The notes under the pieces were generated by a model, which did not search any database, was not told the origin of the DNA, and worked only from the letters and a program-made list of their open reading frames with translations. This document shows positions 1 through 7,166 of a DNA stretch of 14,473 bases, in pieces (position 1 is the stretch's first letter; each line of letters begins with the position of its first letter). The translations under genes were made by a program, and so were the position numbers. Source of the DNA: Paracoccaceae bacterium (GTDB lineage Bacteria > Pseudomonadota > Alphaproteobacteria > Rhodobacterales > Rhodobacteraceae); the NCBI GenBank assembly GCA_026982255.1, contig JALSHL010000211.1, positions 1-14,473 of the forward strand, read 5' to 3'.

Positions 1-666
1 TACAAGCTGATCCTGACCATGCCCGAGAGCATGTCGGTCGAACGACGCAAAATGCTGGCTTTGCTCGGTGCCGAACTGGTGCTGACTCCGGCTGCCGACG
101 GTATGCAGGGCGCCATCGACCGCGCCGACGAACTGGCAAAGGAAATCGGGGGCGCCATTGTTCCGCAACAATTCAACAACCCCGCCAATCCCGCCATCCA
201 CGCCGAAACCACGGCCGAGGAAATCTGGACGGACACCGGCGGCAATGTCGATATTTTCATTTCCGGCGTCGGCACGGGCGGCACGCTGTCCGGCGTGGCC
301 TCGGTTCTGAAAGAACGAAACCCCGATGTGAAAATCGTGGCGGTCGAGCCGGAGGACAGCCCCGTCCTGTCCGGCGGCATTGCCGGCCCGCATAAAATAC
401 AGGGGATCGGCGCGGGGTTCGTCCCGGGCATCCTCGACACCGGCCTGATTGACGAGGTCATCACCATCGGCAACGAAACCTCGATGGAAACCGCGCGCAA
501 ACTAGCCGCGACCGAGGGCATCCCCGTCGGCATTTCCTCCGGCGCCGCACTGGCCGCCGCGATCGAGCTGGCGGAAAAGCCGGAAACCGCCGGCAAGAAT
601 ATCGTGGTAATCCTGCCAAGCTTCGCCGAACGCTATCTCTCGACCTCACTGTTCGACGGTCTGTAA
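1..666 (+). CDS. cysK: Cysteine synthase A (O-acetylserine sulfhydrylase), 3' part
   Basis: Makes L-cysteine from O-acetylserine and sulfide with PLP, in the cytoplasm. The reading frame is open from base 1, so the gene starts upstream; 221 codons are visible, against about 320 aa for the family. The missing part would include the PLP-binding lysine. Visible hallmarks are TMPESMSVERR near the left edge, the glycine-rich phosphate loop GTGGTLSGV, the GGIAGPHKIQGIGAGF segment, GISSGAAL, and the typical C-terminus ERYLSTSLFDGL. The stop TAA shares its last A with the ATG of the next gene, so the two are probably co-transcribed and translationally coupled. CysK is preferred over CysM because of the C-terminal sequence. 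Confidence in the family is very high. Nothing looks broken; the truncation is the window edge. Confidence 0.95.
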   Translation, partial: YKLILTMPESMSVERRKMLALLGAELVLTPAADGMQGAIDRADELAKEIGGAIVPQQFNNPANPAIHAETTAEEIWTDTGGNVDIFISGVGTGGTLSGVASVLKERNPDVKIVAVEPEDSPVLSGGIAGPHKIQGIGAGFVPGILDTGLIDEVITIGNETSMETARKLAATEGIPVGISSGAALAAAIELAEKPETAGKNIVVILPSFAERYLSTSLFDGL

Positions 667-1415
667 TGGATCCCGGGGAAATCGAACGCTACGCCCGCCA
701 CATCGTTTTGCGGGAAATCGGCGGTCCGGGGCAACAGAAACTACGCAACGCCCGTGTTCTGGTGATCGGGGCGGGGGGGCTTGGCTCTCCGGTGCTGATG
801 TATCTGGCGGCGGCGGGTGTGGGCACGCTCGGCATAGTCGATGACGACACTGTCAGCCTGTCGAACCTGCAGCGGCAGGTTCTGCACAGCACGGAAAACG
901 TCGGCATCCCGAAAACCGACTCGGCCGCGCAGGCCATTGCGGCGATAAACCCGCATGTCGCCACCGACCTGCACGGGATCCGCCTGAGCGGAGAAAACGC
1001 CGCCGGTCTGGTCGAACCCTACGACCTGATCCTTGACGGTTCCGACAATTTCGACACACGCTATCTGGTCAACCGCACCTGTGTTGCCCTCGGCAAACCG
1101 CTGATATCGGCCGCCATGAGCCAGTGGGAAGGGCAGATCAGCCTGTATGATCCCGCCAACGGCAGCCCCTGCTATGAATGTGTGTTTCCCGAACGCCCCG
1201 CAGCGGGCCTCGCCCCCTCCTGCGCCGAGGCCGGAGTCATGGGGGCGCTGGCCGGTATCATGGGTTCGATGATGGCAGGCGAAGCGATCAAGCATATCAC
1301 CGGCGCGGGCGAGACCCTGCGCAACAAAATGCTGATTTTCGACGCCCTCTATGGTGATTGCCGTAAAATGGGTCTACAAAAACGGCAGGACTGTCCGGTT
1401 TGCGGGAACCTGTAA
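666..1415 (+). CDS. moeB: MoeB/ThiF-family sulfur-carrier adenylyltransferase (E1-like)
   Basis: 249 aa, a single E1-like domain with no C-terminal rhodanese (MoeZ-type fusions are near 390 aa). The family adenylates the C-terminal glycine of a ubiquitin-like sulfur carrier (MoaD or ThiS) so that it can be thiolated. Motifs in order: ERYARHIVLREIG (7-19), nucleotide loop GAGGLGSP (35-42), acidic D59-D61, NLQRQ (67-71), DGSDNFDTR (124-132), zinc cysteines C169/C172 and C243/C246, and SCAEAGVMG with C186 at the position of the ThiF/MoeB conserved cysteine. The start is fixed by the one-base TAATG overlap with cysK. Ordinary homology cannot tell MoeB from ThiF, and neither carrier gene is in view. 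Its coupling to cysK leaves open a role in supplying sulfur for cysteine. The family call is secure; the exact partner is not. Confidence 0.88.
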   Translation: MDPGEIERYARHIVLREIGGPGQQKLRNARVLVIGAGGLGSPVLMYLAAAGVGTLGIVDDDTVSLSNLQRQVLHSTENVGIPKTDSAAQAIAAINPHVATDLHGIRLSGENAAGLVEPYDLILDGSDNFDTRYLVNRTCVALGKPLISAAMSQWEGQISLYDPANGSPCYECVFPERPAAGLAPSCAEAGVMGALAGIMGSMMAGEAIKHITGAGETLRNKMLIFDALYGDCRKMGLQKRQDCPVCGNL

Positions 1416-1448
1416 CCGGAACAGCCGTTCAGGATCAGGAGTAACACC

Positions 1449-2645
1449 ATGGCCGAATCCCTCGACTTCGATATCGTCATCATCGGCGCCGGCCCTGCCG
1501 GTCTCGGCTTCGCGCGCAGCCTTGCGGATACGGGGTTACAGATCGCCATACTTGAAAAATTGCCCGAGAGCGTTCTGGCCGACCCCCCCGCCGACGGCCG
1601 CGACATCGCCCTGACCCACACATCGGAAGCAACCATGCGCGACCTCGGCATGTGGGACCACATTCCCGCAGACCGGATCGGCACCATCCGCGACGCCAAG
1701 GTGGTAAACGGCCAGTCGCCCTATGCGCTGCATTTCGATGCCAGCCGGAGCGGCGCGGACTACCTCGGCCATATCGTCCCGAACTTCCTGATCCGCCGCG
1801 CGGCCTATAATGTCGTGAAGGATTTCGACAACATCACCCTGTTTACAGGGGTCGAGGTCACCGACGTCCACACCGACACCGCAGCCGGCACGGTAACGCT
1901 GGCGGACGGGCGCACCCTGAGCGCCCGACTGGTTATCGCCGCCGACAGCCGTTTTTCCGGCACCCGCCGCAAGATGGGCATTTCCGCCGCCATGCAGGAT
2001 TTCGGCCGCGTGGTCATCGTCTGCGAAATGGAACACGAACTGTCGCACAACGACACCGCGACCGAGTGTTTCCACTATGACCAGACCCTCGCCATCCTGC
2101 CGATGCACGGCAATCTTTCCTCGGTCGTCGTTACCATTTCCGCCGATCGTGCCGACGACATCATGGCCATGACACCCGAAGCCTTCGCCGACGACATCGC
2201 AAACCGTTTCGGCAATGCGCTCGGCAAAATGACACTGGTTTCCGAGCGCCACCCCTATCCGCTGGTCTCGGTCTATGCCGACAAATTCATCACCACCCGT
2301 TTCGCGCTGGTCGGCGACGCGGCGGTCGGGATGCACCCTGTCACAGCACACGGTTTCAACCTCGGCCTGTTCGGCGCCGACGTTCTGTCCGGCGAGATCC
2401 GCCACGCCCTGCAAAATGGCACGGACATCGGCGATTTCGGAGTCCTGAGCCGCTACCAGTCCCGCCACCGCCGCAAATCCCGCCCGATCTATCTGGGCAC
2501 GAACGTGCTGGTCAAACTCTACACCGACACCAGCCCCCCCGCCCGCATCCTGCGCGACGCGGCCCTGCGGCTGGGCAACATCCTGCCGCCGGTAAAAAGC
2601 GGGATCATGCGCCAGTTGACGGAAATCGACCGGCGGGCGGGTTAG
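1449..2645 (+). CDS. ubiM: UbiH/UbiF/COQ6-family FAD monooxygenase, UbiM-like
   Basis: 398 aa flavoprotein hydroxylase of ubiquinone ring synthesis. It has the N-terminal dinucleotide fold GAGPAG (13-18), a second FAD motif ADSRFSGTRR (165-174) in place of the commoner GADGxxSxxR, and the third motif GDAAVGMHP (289-297) followed by TAHGFNLG. The DSRFS and TAHGFN variants, and the IVPNFLIRRAAY stretch (109-120), match my memory of UbiM (5-demethoxyubiquinol hydroxylase) better than UbiH or UbiF. That assignment is from memory and weaker than the family call. The start is well supported: AGGAG at 1437-1441 lies 7 bases before the ATG. It follows moeB by 33 bp on the same strand, so it could share its transcript. 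Its TAG stop overlaps the stop of the convergent DUF6998-like gene by four bases, with no terminator between them. Confidence 0.82.
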   Translation: MAESLDFDIVIIGAGPAGLGFARSLADTGLQIAILEKLPESVLADPPADGRDIALTHTSEATMRDLGMWDHIPADRIGTIRDAKVVNGQSPYALHFDASRSGADYLGHIVPNFLIRRAAYNVVKDFDNITLFTGVEVTDVHTDTAAGTVTLADGRTLSARLVIAADSRFSGTRRKMGISAAMQDFGRVVIVCEMEHELSHNDTATECFHYDQTLAILPMHGNLSSVVVTISADRADDIMAMTPEAFADDIANRFGNALGKMTLVSERHPYPLVSVYADKFITTRFALVGDAAVGMHPVTAHGFNLGLFGADVLSGEIRHALQNGTDIGDFGVLSRYQSRHRRKSRPIYLGTNVLVKLYTDTSPPARILRDAALRLGNILPPVKSGIMRQLTEIDRRAG

Positions 2646-3124
2646 AGGGTTTCAATCCCGCTATCGGGGACCGGTTTCAAACGATCTTCGTCCCTGACAC
2701 CGGCGTTTGCCCGAACAATATGTGTTCTTGAAACAACGCGCTGATTATTCCAGCGGTCCGGCAAATCCTGCAACGCGGTTTTTTCCGGCCCGTTAAAAAC
2801 CACTTCGCCCGTCAATGTCTGGAAATCAAAATCCAGAAACAGTAACCGGTCGGCACGGGTGGCAACATATCTAAACGCCGGCCCACGTCCCGTGCTTGTT
2901 GCCTTGATCTGAACGGTGGTTCCGTCAGGAGCCACACCGTCGACTCCTTCGCTGTTCCGACGCGACAGGTCCAGCCCGAACAGATCGGCGGCTATCGCTT
3001 CGCCGATATCGCCCACAAGATTCCCGTCGAACGTAAATCGCAAGTCCTGTCGGCCAAACCGCTTGCGCAACCTGTCCCGCGCAACAACCAGCTGCGCGAT
3101 TTCTTCCGGCAGCCGGAACCTCAC
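2642..3124 (-). CDS. DUF6998-like small protein with a PD-(D/E)XK-like residue pattern
   Basis: 160 aa from a GTG start whose GTGA overlaps the TGA of the upstream dehydrogenase by four bases. The frame stays open far upstream, but those codons are a shadow of the dehydrogenase. Conserved-looking parts are FTFDGNLVGDIGEAIAADLFG (31-51), a VDG turn (61-63), and APDGTTVQIKAT (65-76), followed by beta-rich sequence with LLFLDFD and VVFNGPEK. This resembles what I know of DUF6998. The order E42, D62, Q72-I-K74 recalls the PD-(D/E)XK nuclease core with a QxK variant, but no activity is established. Counted over 2701-2880 on the plus strand, GC is about 51 percent, against about 67 percent in a 60-base sample of the dehydrogenase, which suggests later acquisition or relaxed codon use. 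The tail codes for a polar, non-membrane C-terminus. The gene is real with fair confidence; its function is unknown. Confidence 0.72.
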   Translation of the reverse strand: MRFRLPEEIAQLVVARDRLRKRFGRQDLRFTFDGNLVGDIGEAIAADLFGLDLSRRNSEGVDGVAPDGTTVQIKATSTGRGPAFRYVATRADRLLFLDFDFQTLTGEVVFNGPEKTALQDLPDRWNNQRVVSRTHIVRANAGVRDEDRLKPVPDSGIETL

Positions 3125-4107
3125 AACATCGCCGGCACCACCTGATCCGGCGGTCTGTGCCCGTCGGCAAAGGTCTTGATGTTGATAATCACCTTCTCGC
3201 CCATCTCGATCCGGCCCTCCACCGTGGCCGATCCCATGTGCGGCAGCAGCAGCACGTTGTCCAGCCCCTTCAGGCGCGGGTTGATGTCGTTGCCGTGCTC
3301 GTAAACATCCAGCCCCGCTCCGGCCAGCTCGCCGGCACGCAACATGCGGGTCAGGGCGTTCTCGTCGATGATCTCTCCGCGCGCCGTGTTTATGATATAG
3401 GCCGTCGGTTTCATCAGTTTCAGCCGCCGCGCGTTCAGCAAATGGAACGTCCCCGGCGTGTGCGGGCAGTGGATCGACAGGATATCCACCCGCGCCAGCA
3501 TCTGGTCGAGGCTCTCCCAATAAGTTGCCTCCAGCGATTCCTCGATCTCGGGGTGCAAACGGCGACGGTTGTGATAATGCACCTGCAATCCGAAGGCCGC
3601 CGCGCGCCGCGCCACCGCCTGACCGATCCGGCCCATACCGAGAATCCCCAGCCGCTTGCCGCCGATCCGGTGCCCCATCAGTGCCGTCGGCGACCACCCC
3701 GTCCACTCGCCACGCTGCATCAGGATGTTGCCCTCGCGCAGACGCCGCGGCACCGCAAGGATCATCGCCATGGTCATATCCGCCGTGTCATCGGTCAGAA
3801 CCCCGGGCGTGTTCGACACCATGATTCCCCGCTGGAGCGCCGTCTGCACGTCGATATGGTCGAACCCCGCGCCGTAGTTGGCGATCAGCCGCAGGTTCCC
3901 GCCCGCCTGTGCCAGCATCTTCTGGTCGATCACATCTCCGAGAGTCGGCACCAGCACATCGGCCCGTTTCATCGCATCGCCCAGCGCCGCCGCATCCATC
4001 TTTTCATCGGTTTCGTTCAACTCCACATCGAAAAGCTCGCGCATGCGGGTCTCGACAGGTTCGGGCAGGCGGCGGGTGACGATGACTTTCAGGGCTTTGT
4101 TCGGCAT
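3121..4107 (-). CDS. D-2-hydroxyacid dehydrogenase (GyaR/GhrB-like)
   Basis: 328 aa NAD(P)-dependent oxidoreductase acting on 2-hydroxy/2-oxo acids such as glyoxylate or hydroxypyruvate; the true substrate cannot be read from sequence. It has NYGAGFDHID (77-86), the Rossmann loop LGMGRIG (156-162), the signature INTARGEIIDENAL with catalytic Arg243, and LLPHMGSAT with His290. The usual catalytic Glu, two residues further on than the E in DVYE, is Gly272 here (DVYEHGND); Glu270 is nearby. The frame is open back to 4359, but those 84 codons run across the divergent gene and look non-protein-like. ATG 4107 (MPNKALKVIV) gives the family length, with GAGG upstream; ATG 4146 is a less likely alternative. 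The DUF6998-like gene overlaps its end and is probably cotranscribed. Confidence 0.9.
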   Translation of the reverse strand: MPNKALKVIVTRRLPEPVETRMRELFDVELNETDEKMDAAALGDAMKRADVLVPTLGDVIDQKMLAQAGGNLRLIANYGAGFDHIDVQTALQRGIMVSNTPGVLTDDTADMTMAMILAVPRRLREGNILMQRGEWTGWSPTALMGHRIGGKRLGILGMGRIGQAVARRAAAFGLQVHYHNRRRLHPEIEESLEATYWESLDQMLARVDILSIHCPHTPGTFHLLNARRLKLMKPTAYIINTARGEIIDENALTRMLRAGELAGAGLDVYEHGNDINPRLKGLDNVLLLPHMGSATVEGRIEMGEKVIINIKTFADGHRPPDQVVPAML

Positions 4108-4170
4108 CTCGAAGGTGTCCTCGACTTGAAAACTTTCCTCTAACATGCCAGCAAAGGAGGGGCGGGGAAA

Positions 4171-4190
4171 CGGAAAAATATAATTTCCGG
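4171..4190. promoter_or_regulatory. AT-rich core of the divergent dehydrogenase/SH3 spacer, possible promoter
   Basis: The 115-bp gap 4108-4222 separates two divergent genes. It contains TATAAT at 4179-4184 on the plus strand and an overlapping TATATT on the minus strand (4182-4177), inside otherwise very GC-rich DNA. Neither has a convincing -35 hexamer at 16-18 bp, so this is only a candidate for start sites serving one or both directions. Confidence 0.3.
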
Positions 4191-4222
4191 CCGCGCACGG
4201 TATTACAGGCTGGGAATTCATT

Positions 4223-4738
4223 TTGTTACGCAGGTTTACACTCATCCGCTTGGTCGTGTTCGGCATGCTGTTGGCGCTCGCCGGCAGCCCCGGAGCGCAA
4301 GAAACCGCCACCCTCGGCCCGGTCACCAACCTGCCCTTGCCGCGGTTTGTCAGCCTCAAGGCCGATAACGGTTATATCCGCCGCGGGCCGAGCCAGTCGC
4401 ACCGTATCGACTGGATCCTGACCCGCAAGGGCACGCCGCTGCTGGTCACCGCCGAATTCGAACACTGGCGGCGGGTTCAGGACGAGGATGGCGCCGGTGG
4501 CTGGATGCACTATGCGCTCCTGTCCGGCCACCGGACGGTTGTTGTCCGTGCGCAGCGTGCGCCGCTGCGCAAAACCCCGACCGAATCCGCCGCCACTGTG
4601 GCGCTGGTGGAAAAAGGAGTTATCGGTTCGCTTGGCGCCTGCACCATCGACTGGTGCGAAATAGAGGTGGAAAACATCAGCGGGTGGATACCGAAATCCG
4701 AAATCTGGGGCGTCGGCGCAACCGAGATCAGGGAATAA
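4223..4738 (+). CDS. Exported protein with two bacterial SH3-like repeats
   Basis: 171 aa. A signal peptide is clear: basic start LRRFTLIR, hydrophobic core LVVFGMLLALAG, and probable cleavage after SPGA (residue 25). Two SH3-like repeats (SH3_4-type) follow. The first, about 42-103, has YIRRGPS, then EHWRRVQDEDGAGGWMHYALLSG. The second, about 104-165, has APLRKTPTESA, then CTIDWCEIEVENISGWIPKSEIWG. C140 and C145 in the second repeat could form a disulfide in the periplasm. The family is thought to bind cell wall or protein ligands, but no specific partner is known. The chosen start is TTG with GGGAA at 4212-4216 seven bases upstream; the in-frame ATG at 4265 would lose the basic n-region. 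Same-strand spacing of 78 bp to the next gene, with a promoter there, argues for separate units. Confidence 0.82.
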   Translation: MLRRFTLIRLVVFGMLLALAGSPGAQETATLGPVTNLPLPRFVSLKADNGYIRRGPSQSHRIDWILTRKGTPLLVTAEFEHWRRVQDEDGAGGWMHYALLSGHRTVVVRAQRAPLRKTPTESAATVALVEKGVIGSLGACTIDWCEIEVENISGWIPKSEIWGVGATEIRE

Positions 4739-4750
4739 CCATCGGCGAAC

Positions 4751-4779
4751 TTGCCCGGACGACGCGGAATCGCTACCAT
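4751..4779 (+). promoter_or_regulatory. Candidate sigma-70-type promoter for the DUF2125-like gene
   Basis: TTGCCC at 4751-4756 and TACCAT at 4774-4779 are separated by exactly 17 bp. Each matches consensus at four of six positions. It lies 37 bp before the ATG at 4817, so the leader would be about 30 bases and would carry the AGGAG at 4802-4806. Prediction by eye only. Confidence 0.45.
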
Positions 4780-4816
4780 AAGCGCTGTAATCCATACCTG
4801 CAGGAGTCATATTGAA

Positions 4817-6277
4817 ATGAATAAACTTGGTGTAACAACAGCCGCTCTGGCGCTTCTGGCCGGTGCGTCCTCCGCGCTGGCGCAGAATTCTCTGGAAACC
4901 ACGCTGGACCTGATGGTTCGCGGCATGATCGACGATGGTTCGCAGGTGACCTACGATGACCGTATCACCGGCGGTGACGGCAGCGTCGAATACCGCAACC
5001 TTTCCATCACTTCGCCGGACGGCACATCGAAACTGTCTACCGCGTGGATCAAGGGTGTGCCCTCGGCTGCCGATCCGTCGGTCGTGACCTTTACCGTTGC
5101 GGATACCATCACGATTACCGGCACCGGGGAAGGCGCGGAATTTACCGCGGAAATCCTGAGCCGCGGACTGGAGTTCACCACCAACGGCCTGTTGCGCGAA
5201 GCCATGAGCAACGACGATATTACCGTCGAGTTCAAAGCCGACTCGCTGCGCCTCGAAGGCGGTGATCCGGCCAGCCCCGTTCTGCGCGATCTCAACGCCG
5301 ACTTCGGCGAGGTTACCTTCAACATGGTCGCCGCCGAGGCCGACAAACGGGTCGAGGGATCGCTCGACTTCTCCAAGTTCGATCTGGTTTACGACATCAC
5401 CGTTGACGGACAGATCCAGAAGGCCGAACAGACCGCCGAAGCCAATTCGGTCACGTTTGCTTTCGATGTTCCCGACAGCGAAGAAGATGCAATGGGCTAT
5501 CTCGACGGTTCCAAATCGGCCATGGTGAAAATGTCCAGCGGACCGTCCACCTTCGATTCGTCCGTTGACAGCCCGGAAGTATCCTTCGACATGTCCGTCA
5601 CCAGCGGAGATTCCAGCATCCTGCTGGAGATGGTGGATGGCACCTTTACCTACGATATGCGTGGTGACGGGTTGCAGATGACCATCACACCCGGCGGCGG
5701 CATGCCGTTCCCGCCGGTCGACCTCGGGTTCGGGGAACTCGTTATGCTGGTTGTCGCGCCGCTCAACTCTGCCGCAGCACCGGAAAAGGCCGCCATCAGG
5801 CTGTTGATGGCCGATATGACTGTTGGCGAGGGTCTCTGGTCCATGATCGACCCGGGCAAGACTATTCCGCGAGATCCGGCACAGATCGACATCGATCTGG
5901 AGGCCATGGTGCAGATCGACCCCATGGTGGCCGCTGCCGGCGGTGATCCGGCCGAAGCCGCAAAAATCCTCAGCCTAGACGTCAACAGGTTCCTGCTGGC
6001 AATCGGCGGTGCCTCTGCCGAAATGGACGGCGCGCTGACCTTCAACAACGCCGGCCCGTTCCCGATGCCGTTGGGCAGCATCAATATCGACCTGAACGGC
6101 ATCAACGGTCTGGCCGACAAGCTGGTTGCCATCGGCCTGATAGACCAGATGCAGGTCGGTATGGCCCTCGGCATGATGATGGCCTTCGGCAAGCCCGGCG
6201 ACAACCCGGACCAGTTCGTCTCGGAAATCACCTTTACCGAGGGCGGTATTCTGGCGAACGGCCAGCCGATCCAGTAA
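4817..6277 (+). CDS. Exported DUF2125-like protein
   Basis: 486 aa. The frame is open from 4751, but MNKLGVTTAALALLAG at 4817 is an obvious signal peptide with AGGAG ten bases upstream and cleavage predicted after SALA (residue 22); the longer version would bury it. The mature protein is acidic and beta-rich, with many Asp/Thr/Ser repeats of the form DITVEF, EVSFDMSVTS and GLQMTITPGG, and no transmembrane helix after the signal. The C-terminal half carries SMIDPGKTIPRDPAQIDIDL and ends EGGILANGQPIQ, which I associate with the DUF2125 family found widely in Rhodobacterales. The likely location is the periplasm or the inner face of the outer membrane. No biochemical role is known to me. A terminator follows at once, so it is probably monocistronic. 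The family call is moderate; gene reality is very high. Confidence 0.8.
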   Translation: MNKLGVTTAALALLAGASSALAQNSLETTLDLMVRGMIDDGSQVTYDDRITGGDGSVEYRNLSITSPDGTSKLSTAWIKGVPSAADPSVVTFTVADTITITGTGEGAEFTAEILSRGLEFTTNGLLREAMSNDDITVEFKADSLRLEGGDPASPVLRDLNADFGEVTFNMVAAEADKRVEGSLDFSKFDLVYDITVDGQIQKAEQTAEANSVTFAFDVPDSEEDAMGYLDGSKSAMVKMSSGPSTFDSSVDSPEVSFDMSVTSGDSSILLEMVDGTFTYDMRGDGLQMTITPGGGMPFPPVDLGFGELVMLVVAPLNSAAAPEKAAIRLLMADMTVGEGLWSMIDPGKTIPRDPAQIDIDLEAMVQIDPMVAAAGGDPAEAAKILSLDVNRFLLAIGGASAEMDGALTFNNAGPFPMPLGSINIDLNGINGLADKLVAIGLIDQMQVGMALGMMMAFGKPGDNPDQFVSEITFTEGGILANGQPIQ

Positions 6278-6295
6278 ACCGGCCACAAACAGACG

Positions 6296-6328
6296 AAAGG
6301 CCCGTTGCAGAAATGCAGCGGGCCTTTT
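6296..6328. terminator. Hairpin terminator between convergent genes
   Basis: AAAGGCCCGTTGC at 6296-6308 pairs with GCAGCGGGCCTTT at 6315-6327 around the six-base loop AGAAAT: 13 bp with one G-T pair, then a short T tract ending at 6328. It starts 19 bp after the DUF2125-like stop and ends 3 bp before the stop of the opposing endonuclease-like gene, so it may serve both directions. The short T run makes it a moderate terminator. Confidence 0.75.
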
Positions 6329-6331
6329 GCG

Positions 6332-7150
6332 TCAGTAGCGCAATTTCGCCAGCACGCCGTAGTGGTCGCTCGGCATCACTCCGTCTACCGTTTCAGCCCC
6401 GGCCACCACGCAATCGGTGACATGCCCCGCACCGCGATATTTCGGATGGCCGGCAAGGATATAGTCAATGCGCCGCTCCGGCTCAAACTCCTCCACCGCG
6501 TAGGGATTTTTGTTCGACCAGGTAATCCCCCGCCCGCCGTCCCCTGCCACGTTCCACGCATCCACGAAACACAGGCCCTCCACCGGACAGGTGGTCAGCC
6601 CGACCAGCATCCGCATTTCCTCGGCTTCCGGTTCCGCGTTGAAATCGCCGCAAAGCACGGGCGGAAAAGTCCACGGGCGTTTGCTGTCAACGAACCGCGC
6701 AAGATCGGCAACCTGTTCCTGCCGGATATGGCTGTGTTCGTAACGGTGGTTCAGGTGGGTGCAAAACACCGGCAAATCCCCACGCGGCCCGTTGACCAGC
6801 GCATAGAGACCAATGCGCCCCTCGCCGGATTCCTCCCGACCTGACAGCTCCACCGTATCGCTTTCGCCAATCGGCCAGCGGGACAGAATGGCGTTGCCGA
6901 AACCGGTGTCGTTCATCACCATGCTTTCTGCGTAAACGTGGTGATAGCCCAGCGCCTCGGCCAGGTCTGCGGCCAGATTACCGTCCCCGTCGTTCCAGAT
7001 TTCCTGCAAACAGACGATATCCGCATCCAGATCCCGCAACGTCGCAAGGATCGCCGCTTTGCGCTTCTGCCACGGCCCGAATTTCCACCAGAGGTTCCAC
7101 GTCAGAACCGACACCCGCGTTTCCAGCCCGTAGGCTTTGCCATCCCCCAT
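6332..7150 (-). CDS. Endonuclease/exonuclease/phosphatase-family hydrolase
   Basis: 272 aa metal-dependent phosphodiesterase fold. All family motifs are in place: TWNLWW with Asn19, CLQE with Glu50, THLNHR with His132, GDFNAEP with Asp169 and Asn171, RIDY with Asp229, and SDHYGV with Asp262 and His263. The family cleaves phosphodiester bonds in nucleic acids, lipids or small phosphates; the substrate cannot be told here. There is no signal peptide, so it is probably cytoplasmic. The frame is open to 7210, but ATG 7150 has GGAGG seven bases before it and lies 16 bp after the stop of the Smr gene, so the extension is rejected. It is the last gene of the probable Tim44-Smr-EEP operon, and transcription would end at the hairpin just beyond its stop. 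Confidence 0.9.
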   Translation of the reverse strand: MGDGKAYGLETRVSVLTWNLWWKFGPWQKRKAAILATLRDLDADIVCLQEIWNDGDGNLAADLAEALGYHHVYAESMVMNDTGFGNAILSRWPIGESDTVELSGREESGEGRIGLYALVNGPRGDLPVFCTHLNHRYEHSHIRQEQVADLARFVDSKRPWTFPPVLCGDFNAEPEAEEMRMLVGLTTCPVEGLCFVDAWNVAGDGGRGITWSNKNPYAVEEFEPERRIDYILAGHPKYRGAGHVTDCVVAGAETVDGVMPSDHYGVLAKLRY

Positions 7151-7166
7151 CCGAACCCCTCCGGTT

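Noticed and set aside
1536..2468. 310-codon minus-strand frame opposite the UbiM-like gene
   Set aside because: Antisense shadow in high-GC DNA; Gly/Val/Asp-rich without motifs, no ribosome binding site seen.
2642..3706. Single 354-codon gene covering the DUF6998-like protein and part of the dehydrogenase
   Set aside because: The upstream 194 codons lie in a shifted frame over the dehydrogenase; the GTG at 3124 with a four-base overlap is the natural start.
3157..4143. Long plus-strand open frame of 328 codons opposite the dehydrogenase
   Set aside because: It mirrors a gene with full family motifs, has Arg/His/Gln-rich shadow composition, and shows no domain.
4108..4359. N-terminal extension of the dehydrogenase by 84 codons
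   Set aside because: It would overlap the signal-peptide region of the divergent SH3 protein, has no family similarity, and ATG 4107 gives the normal length.
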